Below, piece by piece: positions 34,816-46,899 of a DNA stretch of 64,000 nucleotides. Numbering within the stretch: the first letter of the stretch is position 1; each line of letters opens with the position of its first letter. The stretch comes from Megamerina dolium. Lineage: Eukaryota; Arthropoda; Insecta; Diptera; Megamerinidae. Below the pieces are notes generated by a model. That model did not search any database. It saw nothing but the letters and a program-made list of their open reading frames with translations, and was not told where the DNA came from. The stretch covers positions 23,528,334 through 23,592,333 of the forward strand of contig OY978526.1 of the NCBI GenBank assembly GCA_963854835.1, read 5' to 3'. The translations under genes were made by a program, and so were the position numbers.

Positions 34816-37400
34816 CTGAAAGTAAACAATTTTCTTTTCTCTTTATGTGATCTCAATTTTATTATTATACGAGTAATATTGATATCTTTTGATTATTTTC
34901 TTTTTAACTTGTATTGAGTATCAATTGTGTGTATAAGTTGATTGATATTTTATTCAAAGCAATTTAATTCGTTAGATCGTGTTTTTTATTTTATTTTTTT
35001 TTTATTAAAAAGCAGGTACATAGTATTGCCTTTTTAGTTGTAAAATATTTTGCGCCGTTTTATAATGACATAGTCATGGACCCACACATATATATATACA
35101 TGTATTTCATTGATGACTGTTTTGTAAACAATTTGCTAAATTGAGTCTACTATTAACCAAATGCGGAATTCGAAACTTATTTACATAAATTAGGCTATTT
35201 GTAACTCCAAATGAATAACAGCAAAACTAGAAATTCAACATTGAATACTATCGGTAAAAAAACATAAAACATATTAAAATACGCATCTAAATATTGATGG
35301 TTTTGTAAATATCTAAATTTTTCATAAAAAAAAAAAATAATAGAATAATTCCCGAGAAGACCTAATTTCATATACTTTCACTTGGGCGTGCTTAAATAAC
35401 GTAAATACCAGTGTTTGACTGTACACGTTTTCTACATTGACGCATGTATGTGGTTTTTTTATGAAAAACATGTACTTTTAAGACAATATATTTGAATTGA
35501 AATATGTATTTATTCACTTCTAAATATACCTGCTCATAGTCGTTTTTCATCTGCTATCACAAAATATTGTTTATAGTCAACACATATCACTCGACAATGA
35601 GTCAAAATGTCAACAAGAAATTAAAAAAAAATTACTCGCACGGTTTGACACAAATATATATGTACATATAAGTAACTATATATATTTGAATAATAAATTC
35701 CAATGATATTCGTACACTAATAACGTTTCTTTATATTTGCTTCTTCTGTTAATGTATGCAAGACTTTTATAGATTCAAATTCTACATACTGGAATAGTAC
35801 CTAAGAAAATAACACAAATACATAAGTATGTATGTGTTGAAATAATTTTTCAAAATTCATGCCACAACAAAATGACGCGAGCATTAGAAAAATAGCTATT
35901 AACTACATATATCTATGTATGAACACATATAAATTTGATGGTATGTTTTCTTAATCAGGCCGACACCACCCACTCTGAAAACGTCATCATATCGCCAGCA
36001 AAAAACAAACAAAAAACTCAACATAACCACAACAACAACAATAATTAATTACTTAAAACAACAATCAACACAACACTGTTTTTTTTTTTCTTTTTTGCTT
36101 TTGGAGAATATAAAATTTGCAACAATTTCTTAATACTATAGTATAAGCGCTAAACTATACCTATATGTATTTATAATACGAATATCAAAACACTACTAAA
36201 TAGAATAATATCGAGCACACAAACGATAACTCGAACGCGAACACAAACGCTGTGAAATTACGTATTCATTCTCTCTCCATTTCTTGATCGTTGCCTTCTC
36301 ATTGAATGTGGTGGCGATAAACTTTCCACACACCTGTTTGATTTCAAAATCTCTACACTCACAAATTCTACGCTATATGCACACGCACATATATGTACAT
36401 GGAATTGACTACCCAGCAAACCAAATATATTTATAAATAACTTAAAGTACGTTTGCATATTAGAGTGCTGTATTCGTTGTATTCGTTGTATTCGTCGTAT
36501 TTGAATGTATTCGCTTGCATCTTCAAAACACTCTATTGATATTAGAATAGAATCTCCCGTACATTCTCTCTAAGCAAATACGAATTTGAATGAATAAAAT
36601 AGATATAGAATGGAATGGAATGTATGTTTCGTTTTCATAGAATGAGTAGAATCTCAACATTTGCAAATGAACGTAAAGCATTTGAGAGTACTCTAAACAT
36701 TCGTTTTGCTTTTCTATGTTAGATTACAATGCATACAGTATATAAGACAACATGACGCGGCAATAATACAAATCATCAGTGCCTGTCATGAAAAGCAACA
36801 ACAATTTATAACGTACAACATACTCGTAGTACTCTCAAATATTCGTTTATTTGAAGAGAAAAAACGAATGTATGGAATATTTCTTGTACAAAGAAATGAG
36901 TGGAGTTTGCCTAACATTTTACTCTCAATCATTCTCATTCGATTTAGATATGCTTTGCAAATATTGTACATGTTTTAAGAGTAAAGAGAATGATTCGAAA
37001 ATCAAATACATTCTCGCAGCTCTGTATTACATATGTTAGTCGAAGGATTGATAATACTATGTGAAGTTGTTGTTGTAGAAGACTTCGAAATAATTGTAGA
37101 ACAAACAAATTGGAATCTAATAATAATGCGTATAATAATATCCATATCCAATTAATATCAAATCATTTGTAAAGCTCTCATAAGAAGCAATATTTTTTAA
37201 AAAAAGGTTTGCTTCGCAACGTAAACGCCAATCGCATTGAGTATCCCACCACATCAAAAAAATAACTTCTGCATTCTCGTTTTCGAATTATTATAATAAA
37301 ATTTTTAATTATTTACGCTCACTTACGTTCAGCCTTCAAATGTAATGAGTTTGTTTTTAGGTGTATTTTATTTTTCATTTTGTATGGGTTAGATAGAAAT
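34816..37400. other. AT-rich upstream region
   Basis: Probably upstream or intronic to the small membrane-protein gene. It has a short tandem gtattcgttgtattcgt near 36,472-36,500. No exon could be supported. Confidence 0.35.
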
Positions 37401-37419
37401 AGGGGTTGATCATATATTT

Positions 37420-37880
37420 TATCTTCTTTGGGGCAACCTATGAGCACACTAGAAGCAGTGGTAGCTAATTTGATAAAAAAAATTCAATTTTGTAGAGAAT
37501 CTCCCCCAAGGGGTGAATATAGGGGTTAAATATGGTCGGAAGAATTGTTGTGGAGGGAAAATTAATGACGGTCATTCTTACATTTGATTCCACTAGCTTC
37601 GATTCTTGGACTACTATGGGGATGATTTTACGTTCATTTTGTATGGCAGTTCTCTTTAAGGGTGGAGATGAGAAATTATTATGTTGGGAGGAAATCTTTG
37701 GGTAAAATAGGTGGAATAGGAGTCATAATTTGACTACTCTGTAAGCGATTTTTTGGATTACTTTGGCGTTATTAATCGATTTAATGTGTTTTTTTTTAAT
37801 TCTCTTTGTATGGCAGTCCCCTGTGGTAATTATCATATATTGAGAGTATAAATAAGTTCGTGGGGATTTGATAACATATG
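37420..37880. repeat. dispersed repeat ('tttgtatggcagtcctcttaaaggg' family)
   Basis: 'ttcattttgtatggcagttc' with 'tttaagggtggag' near 37,637-37,668 is repeated, diverged, near 37,800 ('ctttgtatggcagtcccctg') and at 39,820-39,850 and 39,930-40,130. A reverse-complement relative lies at about 2,260-2,420. Unknown family, no coding. Confidence 0.5.
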
Positions 37881-37900
37881 TCGCAACTAGTTTATTATTA

Positions 37901-38573
37901 TAAGGTATAGTAAAAAGAAATTCATTATTTTTGCATTAAATTGAAGGTTTTATTTAGAATGATCCGATTTAGGTCAAATATGCACCGTTTTGTTCGATAA
38001 CTTGTTGCCATTTTGAAGGTAATTTCATAATGCCACTCTCATAGAAACCCTCGTCCCTATTGGCAAAAAACTGGGACAGTCGATTTTCACAAGCTTCTCT
38101 TGAGGCGAATTTTTCACCAGCAAAATCAATCGCCATAGACAGGAACAGGTAGTAATCACTTGGTGCCAGGTCCGGAATATAAGGTGGATGCATAAGAACC
38201 AAGCTCTCGGAGCTTCTGGCGAGTCACTATCGATGTGTGTGGCCTGGCGTTGCTCTAATGGAACACAATTCCTCTCCTATTGGCCAAAGCTGGCCGCTTC
38301 TGGGCGATTGCTTGCATCTGGCTTTCGCCTTTTTCGAAGAAAACTGGTAAATTTCTCTTTACTTTACTTTTACTTTACTGGTGTCCATCTTTGACGCGTG
38401 GTCAAACAATACTGAGTCAAGCAATTACAAAACTACCTGAAAAGTTTATTTAGTACGAAATCCTATCTTTCTAACGCCATCTAGCGTAACCCGATCGCAC
38501 TTATACAACGCGAGATACAGATTACTAAAGCCATCTATTGGAAAAATAATGGATTTCTTTTTAGTAGACCTTA
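37901..38573 (-). mobile_element. internally deleted mariner with terminal inverted repeats
   Basis: The left end taaggtatagtaaaaagaaa (37,901) and the inverse of the right end, TAAGGTCTACTAAAAAGAAA (from 38,573), agree for about 32 bp with few mismatches, and TA lies at each edge. The length of 673 bp is about half the usual 1.3 kb of a mariner. The start of the transposase (ATGGACACCAGTAAAG on the minus strand near 38,390) is joined directly to its C-terminal third, so the middle was lost. Confidence 0.85.
37971..38392 (-). pseudogene. remnant mariner transposase within the deleted element
   Basis: The C-terminal frame (37,971-38,202) reads MHPPYIPDLAPSDYYLFLSM with FASREACENRLSQFFANRDE and KLPSKWQQVIEQNGAYLT to the natural end. 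Upstream, in other frames, RRGIVFHQ then NARPHTSIVTRQKLRELG is visible; the Asp of HQDNARPH is changed to Ser. The central catalytic region is absent. Not functional. Confidence 0.85.
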
Positions 38574-38710
38574 TATTATTATTGTTTAATCTGGCAACAG
38601 CGTCCTTTTGAAGGGTTTTTTTCAGTATCTGTCATTTCGCTGAAGTGTAAACAACCTAGTTTCTATGTGCTCCGAAAATGTAAACTTTTTCGTGGAGTCT
38701 TACTTCATTA

Positions 38711-39745
38711 GTTCAATATAAATAAAACGGCTGAAAGTCATCGTATTTTATTGGAAGTTTATTGTGACCATGCTTTAGCTGAACGAACGTCTCGGAAGTG
38801 GTTCGCACGATTTAAAAGTGGCAATTTTGATGTGGAAGACGAAGAACGACCCGGAGCGAACGACCCGGAGCGCCACCAAAGCTTGAGGATCAAGATTTGG
38901 AGGCAAAGCTCGATGAAGATGCATCACAAATGGAAGATGAACTCGGGAAAATACTTGGAGTCACGCAGCCAACCATTTTCCATCTTTTAAACGCAATTGA
39001 AATGATCCGGAGGGTAGAAATTGGCTTCCATATGAGCTGAAACCAAGAGACGTCGAACGCCACTTTTTCACGTATAGACAACTGCTTCAACGGCAATAAG
39101 GAAAGAGCTTTTTGCGACAAATTATGACTGGCGATAAAAAGTGGGTCCATTATGATAATCCAAAAAGTCGGGCAACGTATGGATACCCCGGTCATGCCTC
39201 GTCATCAACAGTCATGCAGAATACTCATGGCGAGAAGATCATGGTGTGTATTTTGTGGGACCAGCTGGGTGTGGTGAATTATGAGCTGTTGAAATCGGTT
39301 CAGACGATCACAGGGGACCTGTATCGACGACAATTAATGCATCAAGGCCAAGCATTGTGAGAAAAACGACCGCAATACCACTATAGACACGTCGAAGTTA
39401 TTTTGCAACATGATAATGCTCGCCCACATGTTGCGGCGTGTGTTAAAACGCATTTGGAAACACTCAAATGGGAAGTCCTACCCTACCCGCTCTATAGCCC
39501 AGTCATTGCATTGATTACCACTTGTTCTGACCTTTGACACACGGCCAGAAAGAACAGCAACTCCATTCTAACGAAAAGGCCAAAAATTAGATCGACTCAT
39601 GGATTGCCACAAAGCATGTCTTACGAAACGGAGTCCGTATGCTGCCAGAAAGATAGGAAAAAGTAGTGACTAGCGACGGACAATATCTGGAGCATTTAGT
39701 ATTTGGTGGAAACGTTTGGATGGAATAAGTAATGAGGATCTGTCA
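38711..39745 (+). pseudogene. decayed mariner transposase (copy B)
   Basis: Blocks appear in order: SRKWFARFKSGNFDVEDEER, then KLEDQDLEAKLDEDASQMED and LGVTQPTIFHL in shifted frames, MTGDKKWVHYDNPKSRATYG (first Asp), ILWDQLGVVNYELLKSVQTI, YRRQLMHQGQAL then stop, VILQHDNARPHVAACVKTHL (second Asp) and LETLKWEVLPYPLYSPV where the third Asp region is altered. It is full-length in layout but broken by several frameshifts and stops. Close relative of the copy at 23,120-23,965. I did not find convincing ends. Confidence 0.9.
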
Positions 39746-41028
39746 TACATTTGATCCCTCTGAAGACATTCCCTGGGCAGTTATGTAGATATTAATCGAG
39801 TTTTATTTGTTTTTGGATTAATTTTGTACGGCAGTCCTCTTAAAGGGGTAATTTTTTTCGAGGAAAATATTTGCGCAGCATAAGAAATGACCATTGATCA
39901 TTCATTTTACTGAACTGAACTATTTGTCGATTTTCATATGTTTGTAGTAGCGCCAACTTAACGGGTATCATTATATTTGGGGAAAATATTGCGGTAAAAG
40001 AAAATGAGTGGTCATCTTGTGGGGGATAAGTGTGTTACAAAAAAATCTTGAAGAAATTTTCTAATTATGGTCCTTCATGCACGTATCCTTTTTAGGAGTG
40101 ATTACTGAGGAGCTATACGGTTTTTTGTCAATTTTGTTCTCCATATGTTCCTAAATCATAGCTAAGTAAGAGCAAAATGTTATTTAATGAAGCGTAAAAC
40201 AATAACAAAAAAAACGATGCAACACAACATTTTCTTCAAATATCACTTGTAAAGGAATTTTAGGAAAGCATGTTTAGAAAATTGCTTCAAATTGCAATTT
40301 CTTACTGAATTCTTTGTTTGATTACCAATAAAAAAATTCAGCAAAAATAAAACCTCACAATTGACACCAATGTAATGACAAAATTTAAATTAGATAAATG
40401 ATTCGTAAGCATTTTGTCAGGATACTTAGTATGCTCTTTAACATTTCAACTGTATGTAAGTTTACTTCAAGCTTACAGGAATTGCTTACTGAATTGTTTT
40501 TGTTGGGTCCTTAAATTAATTTATTATTTACTTATATTTATTATATAATTATATTACATTAATCATGTGCCAATTTGTTGATATAAATTGAATTAAGTGT
40601 AAATTTGGTCTTAGTACTTATATAACGAAAAGACTACGTTTTTAACCACTTATATAAATGACACATAAATGTAAATAACCTCTTTTTTTTCAATCATTAG
40701 CTTAGATATTTGCACAAGTGATATTTCAAGTTATATTAACAATGTGTACTATATCTTATCGAACAAGAATGTAAGTCATAGAAGAGAATTCTTAAAACAT
40801 ACACTACCTTGATACATATATGTACATGAATTTGTTGACGTATTTAAATTCAATTATCTATGAATTATGGCCAAAAAACAAAAATTGGTACAATTAAGTA
40901 GACCGTTGAAAATAATACTTAACGGATTAGATACAGTCAGACTTCTAAGCAAATCGAATGTTTTTCCTGTTGCATTAAATATGGATGAAGCTTTTAGTTT
41001 TATAAATTAAATAAAAGTTAAATAAATA
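39746..41028. other. repeat-derived and AT-rich intergenic DNA
   Basis: 39,746-40,135 contains further diverged copies of the 'ttttgtacggcagtcctctt' repeat. The rest is AT-rich without features. Confidence 0.45.
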
Positions 41029-41150
41029 CTTACTTACTTACTTACTTATGTGGCCATAACAACCGAATATCGATTTAGGCCGAAAATAACATGCTTCGCC
41101 AGCTATCTCTGTTCTTCGCTAGCTGTCGGCAGTTAGAAATTCCAAGTTAA
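41029..41150 (-). mobile_element. 3' tip of an RTE-like element with (TAAG)n tail
   Basis: On the minus strand it reads gaatttctaactgccgacag, gcgaagaacagagatagctgg, cggcctaaatcgatattcgg and ttatggccacataag, then (TAAG)n at 41,047-41,029. This aligns with the ends of the fragments at 13,345 and 54,290. It shows the family's 3' end and its short tandem tail. Confidence 0.7.
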
Positions 41151-41539
41151 ATAAATACTTCTCAAAAACTACATTTTCTAAAACAGTGATCATTCTAATG
41201 GCTACAAATTATAATTATAAACACAAAATCCATTATCGCTAATTTTTTTTTTTTCAATAAATAAAACTTTTATAAATAATAAAGAAGTGATCTTCCTTAA
41301 TTGTAAGCATTTCAGTTTCAAAAGTTCGTATCTTGATATTATAATATTTAAAAGCAACAAAAATTTTTTTTTATTATTATATAAGTTATAAGTTAAAACT
41401 GTTTGAACACTGCAGGAAAACCCAACCAGCCACAACACCGCTCTTCCCAGTCAACTTGATGTAGAATTTGATTTAATAAAAATGCGGTATTTTCTCATGC
41501 TTATTACTCTTATCTAAATACATAATAATATAATAAATT

Positions 41540-41592
41540 GGTGCCGTAGCTCAGTGGATCGGGGCTTATAGGTGCCATATATATAGATATAT
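41540..41592 (+). mobile_element. SINE remnant
   Basis: gtgccgtagctcagtggatc resembles a tRNA-like A-box head. It is fused directly to ggcttataggtgccatata, the 3' end text of the SINE at 27,512-27,825, implying internal deletion. Confidence 0.5.
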
Positions 41593-41599
41593 ATTTTTT

Positions 41600-42070
41600 T
41601 AAATAATAAATTGCTAAATGCTATGTTATACAGACGGTCATAGTCATAATGATGTTGCAAGTTATTTTCAGTTCAAGTGAAAAATTGACAGAACAAGACC
41701 GTAAAATATGACCACATATGTAGATCCTAAAATATTTGGTTTCCAACAGCAAATCACGCGATATATGCAATTTAAGAGCCAATTTCGATACGTTTAGTGA
41801 AATATGTTATGTTGAAAGTAAAAGAATGAAACTGTTTAGTTTGTCATGTTTACGTATGCTGTTTTTTCATCGTGATCTTCATCTATATAAGAAATATCTA
41901 GCGTAAAAATGGTTTCATTTACACATCATATGAACGTCTGCATAACATGGGCCTAATAAACAGCTAATCCGAAAGCAACTGTGTTTTAAAAATTGGCTAA
42001 CTGCTGTAAGTACAGTTGTCCATAGAAATATTAAGTAAAGAGGTTGCACACGTAAAAGTCACTGTTTGTT
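41600..42070. other. intergenic DNA, nothing supportable
   Basis: AT-rich DNA before a transposon; no domain or element end seen. Confidence 0.35.
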
Positions 42071-42071
42071 G

Positions 42072-43101
42072 TACAGGGTGATCTTTTGGCAACTTTCTTT
42101 TTGGCAAAACTGTTTTTGGCAGCTCAGCTGTTTTCGTGTAACATGTTACTGTCAAACATGTTCAGTTTGATCTATAATTTAACCATGAATTGACTTACAA
42201 ACGAACAACGCTTGCAAATTATAGAATTTTATTATCAAAATTCATGCTCGGTTAAGAAAGTACATGGTGCACTTCTTCCAGTTTGGGCAACCTTCTATGG
42301 CGGCTATTCAGAATCTTGTGATTAAATTTCGCAACAAATTTACATTATTGGACATTAAACCACCAACACGCATATGTAGAGTGCGGAGAGAGGAAAATAT
42401 CGCAGCTGTATCCACCAGTAGAAATTTTTGCGGAAGAATTTGGGTGTAAAACTTTTTAAAATACAGCTGGTGCAAGAATTGAAGCCACACGACCTACCAC
42501 AACGGCTAACTTTTGGTGAATGAAGAGCAGCCAGAACCATAGAAAGAACTGCCAATGCATACCGAAAATGCACTGTTTGGTGTGGATTATGGGCCGGTGG
42601 GTTCATTGAACCATTTTTCTAAGACGACGAAGGCAGGAACGTTACTGTGTGTTACTGATGATGATTGCAAACTTTGCACAAAATGAAAGAGCTGGACTGG
42701 GCTGACATGTGGTTTCAACAAGACGGAGCCACATGCAACACAGCACGTGAAACAAATGCCCAATTGAGAGGCAAGTTCGGTGAACGGTTTCACGTTTGGG
42801 GCCGGTCACTTGGCCGCTTAGATCTTGCGATTTAACGCCTTTACACTATTTTTGTGGGGCTATGTTGACTCATGTCTATAGCGACAAGCCTGCAACGGTT
42901 GACGCACTGCAAGCCAATATTGAAAAATTTATTCGTAAGATGCTGACGGATATGTTAAAGAGAGTATGCCAAAATTGGACCCAGCGTATGAACCACTTGT
43001 GGCGCAGCCGCGGTCAACATTTACATAAAATAAAGATTTTATACATTTCTCTTAATTTTATGTTTTTTTAAATCAAATCCGAAGGCTCTTAAAACCCTGT
43101 A
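42072..43101 (+). mobile_element. decayed IS630/Tc1/mariner-superfamily transposon
   Basis: The left end is tacagggtgatctttt (42,072) and the right end ttaaaaccctgta (to 43,101), a short inverted pair including TA. The inside has blocks of a DDE transposase related to the 9,001-10,243 type: LTNEQRLQIIEFYYQNSCSV near 42,193, REENIAAVSTS at 42,390, KCTVWCGLWAGGFIEPFF at 42,567 and WFQQDGATCNTARETNAQL at 42,710. Toward the end come SDKPATVDALQANIEKFIR and WRSRGQHLHKI. Multiple stops and frameshifts. The third catalytic region is damaged. Confidence 0.8.
42190..43044 (+). pseudogene. broken transposase of the 42-kb element
   Basis: The order of motifs follows the family: N-terminal helix-turn-helix, linker, second-Asp motif FQQDGATCNT and C-terminal HLWRSRGQHL. 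It is split over all three frames, with an in-frame run only at 42,796-43,071. Compared with the 9-kb copy it is older; few frames exceed 60 codons. Confidence 0.75.
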
Positions 43102-43249
43102 TTTCCTGATCTTCCACAAGTTTCTACCGCCAATAACATGTGGTGGTTTATTTCCTACAGGTGCCTGATTTCCGTTCAAAGGGTATCCACCCATTCTATC
43201 CTTCAAGGAATATAAATCTATTGCTAAGGACGGCATGAAGGATTTAGAC

Positions 43250-43470
43250 GAAGAGACCTGCTTATTTTAGCCGGTTCCAAACGGCAGAATACTTGTGACA
43301 TCACTTTTTCTGCGATTTGTGACACAGTTATTTTAGAAGCTTCTCCGTGGCGAATTGTTACTGCCGGAAGAATTGCCAATTGCTTGCCACCAGGTGGGCA
43401 CCGTTCGAAAGAAAAATCTTTTCGATAAGAAATGTATGCTTCTGCCGGGGATTGCATAAATGAATTTGTG
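43250..43470 (-). mobile_element. SINE copy, minus strand
   Basis: The plus-strand text ttattttagccggttccaaacggcagaa and ttgttactgccggaagaatt is the inverse of the SINE at 27,600-27,720, as is atgcttctgccggggattg near 43,436. Between them are about 50 extra bases absent from the 27.5-kb copy, so either this copy has an insertion or the other a deletion. The tRNA-like head is not clear here. Confidence 0.7.
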
Positions 43471-43954
43471 TACGTAACGTACACGTATTGGATTTCCCCT
43501 TCTAGGGTTAAAACCAATATTTGTTTTTTATTTGCCAATAATTTAGACGACAAATGTTTGATTAAATAAAAAAAAAACAACAACAATAATTAATCAACTT
43601 CCTACTTTGCATTTCCTTTGGTTAAAAATATCCGGCGTCGATTTAGCGTAATCAATCTAATTTTAAATCAATAAAATGCAATTAAATTTTTTTGGCAATT
43701 AACTGTGAGAAAATCAAACATTGCATGACCGTGAAATATTCTCGCTACGATGACTATAAATGCAAGCGATAATGCACAATTAATGTTAATATCGCGTTGA
43801 TAGTTCGAATGGTGGTTGCGTTAGAAAGGACCTAAGTGTCAGTACAAAAGGCAACCGCGCACGTCGGCAGATTTTAAATCGATCCCTGAAATTTTACTGT
43901 TGAATTGATATATTCCTGTGAGAGAGAGAACGAGCGAAACGCGCAGCTTACAGA

Positions 43955-44778
43955 ATGATTGATTCAAAGAATAAACTTCCCAAATATACTTCGGATGCAT
44001 TCGACAATGTCGAATATGAACTACGCATAACGTACACCTTGGAAACCGATCGCAGAGTAATGAGTTTCGTGGATACAATGTGGGGCATCGAGGTGACTGG
44101 TGGTAGCGACCAATTTGAGCCGCTGACTATTCTGAATGTAACACCATCGGGTCTAGCTCGTAGAGCTGGTATGCGTATTGGAGATGAAATTACACAAATA
44201 AACGACGTACCCGCTTTGGAGTTGACATTCAATGAAGCAGTACAATTGTTTCGTAAATCGGGCAGATATGTTCGTGTCTATGTAAGAGGGTAAGTAAATC
44301 AATACAAACAAATTAATCTTTGTGCAGATGCTAAATCGGCTATTTGGCTTTTCATCAATATAGCGAAATTGATGATGAAGGTGAAGAAGATTGGACTTGT
44401 GACTTCTGGTTTAAACCACGTAAGTATCAATTGGCAAATGTTTGTAATAATTTTCATTTACTCACCGAAACACATGCAGGTATACCATGGAAACGTGACT
44501 TTGTGCCAATTAAATGGGAATTTCCATGGAATGATCGTCGCAAGCCAGTGTATAAGGAATCAAATTGTTTTATGGTACCAAGCAAAATGGAAGAAAAAAT
44601 ACGTCAACGTCGTGCGGCCACATCGGCTGTACACAAAAAGAAAGAAGACTCAATTCCACACACAAGATCGTTGACGCCAACCCCCAGATCCAAGAATCAG
44701 CCAGGCCCAAATCTATTGGAAACAGTTTTGAAGCCTAAAGGACTACCGCCCACAAGTGAAACATCAAAAGAGAAATAA
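43955..44778 (+). CDS. PDZ-domain protein, 229 residues, three exons
   Basis: Exons 43,955-44,289, 44,364-44,419 and 44,480-44,778, all with GT-AG introns (GTAAGT donors), join to 690 nt including the stop. Residues about 25-112 form a PDZ fold: the ligand-binding loop is MWGIEVTGG, followed by ILNVTPSGLARRAGMRIGDE and ITQINDVPALELTFNEAVQL, as in ZASP/Enigma-type PDZ domains. PDZ domains bind protein C-termini, so a scaffold role is inferred. The second half has EEDWTCDFWFKP and RIPWKRDFVPIKWEFPW, then a basic, Pro/Ser-rich tail with PTPRS. The 60-nt second intron is stop-free and in frame, so its retention would add 20 residues. It is convergent with Sec11. I do not know the orthologue's name. 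Confidence 0.88.
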
Positions 44779-44865
44779 TTAAACTCCAGAAAACCCCATA
44801 GGTATTGATCGCTGGGCTACACAATTGCTATTGCATCGTTGTTTTTGAATAAAACGCATATATGT

Positions 44866-44872
44866 GTAAATA
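44866..44872 (+). terminator. candidate poly(A) signal of the PDZ gene
   Basis: An AATAAA-type hexamer lies about 90 bp beyond the stop (taaataaaagag); another occurs upstream at about 44,849. Further AATAAA-rich text near 45,035-45,070 may serve a longer form. Confidence 0.4.
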
Positions 44873-45079
44873 AAAGAGTTGATGGATCAAGTCTTTTCAA
44901 TCCGCTTGTGCATATGTATTGTATCTACTGCATTCGCGTAAGAAACAATGTCACAGAGGAAACTCATCTATCGTGTACTAAGTAAGACAGTCACAGCACA
45001 ACCCACTTGTTGTAAAGTTGGCAGTAATTAATGGAATAAAATAAACTGTAAATCGTTACAATACAATAAAATTTTGTGA

Positions 45080-45676
45080 TATTCGTAAACCTTTTGTACT
45101 ATTTCATTCTAAATTTAGAAAGTAAACGTGCACTTGACAATGATAAAGACAATGTCAACGTCAACAAAAGGTAAAAAAAACTACACAAAATGTACAGATG
45201 TACAGAGTTGAGTAACTACAAATTCAATTTGAATTAAAAACAAACAAAAACTAAAAATACATTTTCAAAATGATGCATCAAATACAATTGAAACAGTTTA
45301 AAATGCATACAATTGAGAATCTTATCATTTTATTAATTTTACTTATGCTAAAGTAAGAAAATGCTGCTCGTACTTATTGTTTTGTAAGTTACCTATATAT
45401 GATTTAATTTTTTCTTTTTCCAATATTTTTACTTTTAAGACTTTTCTCTTGTAATTCTTCATCAATAAAATATGCAACAACTTCCAGTGTGAAGTTTACA
45501 ACTAATGTGGCCGAAACATGGAATATTTGGTAATTTATTTTACATAAAATTCATTTGCAATATCCTCATAACAATCGCTTGCGATTTGTCTCATTATTAT
45601 TATTGTAGCTATGATATTGGCTTTTAATGCGAATTTTTTGCTTAGTTTTAACTGTGAGCGTCATCATTGTTGGATA
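45080..45676. other. AT-rich DNA between convergent genes
   Basis: Probable 3' UTR of Sec11 on the minus strand; TTTATT (AATAAA on minus) occurs near 45,534. No separate gene. Confidence 0.4.
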
Positions 45677-46441
45677 TTATTCCCGATGTAGCAATACGAA
45701 AATCGCCAAAATTGATAAAATAGCCCACTGTGAATTAAAATGGTGTAAATATTCAAAGTTAATCATATGTATGAGCATAAAATATTCGATTACATTACCT
45801 TAACTTTGGGATATTCGTTCATAAATATTGTTATAATACCCACATAAGGTAGGAACCCTCTAGCACGTCCAACAATATCTTTTTTCGTTAACCACAATTG
45901 TCCCGGCGCATACAAGCCTCGATCGTCCACATTATTATTGTCTCCTTTCGTAAGGAATTTCACGGAACCATCAGATCTATGAAGAAATACGTGTTATATT
46001 CTCATTGTTTTATGTGCTATGTGCTATGTGCTTACTTCTCGTGCAGTTTAATCACACGATGTACAATCGGTATATCGCGACCCTCAACTTTGAACACAAC
46101 AATTTCACCGACACGTACAGGCTCTTCCTTGTAGTTGGTAAGGAACAATAAATCGCCACGATGAAATGCCGGTTCCATACTACCACTAAGTACTACAACA
46201 ATTGGCGATTCACTACCAGTCACGACCATGAGTCCTTTCCATATCATCAGTGCTGATGATACGATCATAGCAAAACTCAAAATCTGATATAGCGACTATA
46301 TAGATAAATCAAGGAATCATATTAAGTGCATACGTGTAAACTCCGTTCTCTCTATTTCACTCTCATAATTACCTGTCGTTTGTTCATTCTGTTAAAGTCG
46401 CGCAACATCTCATCCAATTGAAGCGTTTCCACAAGTCCCAT
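45677..46441 (-). CDS. twr: signal peptidase complex catalytic subunit SEC11 (twisted), 185 residues
   Basis: Four exons on the minus strand: 46,441-46,373, 46,295-46,036, 45,976-45,799 and 45,727-45,677, total 558 nt including TAA. The protein starts [20 protein letters not shown] and ends with a hydrophobic segment and LLHRE, as in fly Sec11. A signal-anchor ([20 protein letters not shown]) is followed by [15 protein letters not shown] with the catalytic Ser, DIPIVHRVI with the catalytic His, and [16 protein letters not shown] with the conserved Asp box. This membrane serine protease removes signal peptides in the endoplasmic reticulum. Length equals the family norm. The start is chosen because the first exon supplies the conserved N-terminus. 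All key residues are intact. Confidence 0.97.
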
Positions 46442-46895
46442 TGCAATGTCTCGAAAGTCTTATTACTTGAATACAATAAATAAATAACAAGTTTAAATGC
46501 TCAGCAAGAACAAGATTGTTGCAGTTATTTCTAAACGAAAAATCTTCGACTGTTTGGAATTTATATTTCTGCAAGCAGAAATTCTCGCGGCTGCTACCAC
46601 AAAAAAAAAATTGAGAAGAAAAAATGACAACCCGTTGTGCGGACGCTTTTTGTACACGTCAGTTGATTACACAGTGTTGGTAAACGAAGCAATTCTGTCA
46701 AACATTTTTCAAAATTGTACAAACTGCTCTTCACACATCTCAATTATCCAAAAATCATTTTTTGTAATTGATATTTTTTATTTTTATTGTTAAAAATCTT
46801 ATTCTGGAAGAGATATCTAATAATATGTTGCTTAACGACTAATTTCACAAAAAAAAAATTATATATGCACGAATATTTTGTTTTCGTATTGTAAT
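46442..46895. other. intergenic DNA upstream of Sec11
   Basis: Probably holds the Sec11 promoter; no TATA box or known core motif stands out. The 98-codon frame at 46,497-46,793 shows no domain. Confidence 0.35.
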
Positions 46896-46899
46896 AACC

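Noticed and set aside
46032..46280. Sec11 as a single 82-codon frame
   Set aside because: Splice sites at both sides join it to three further exons that complete the protease.
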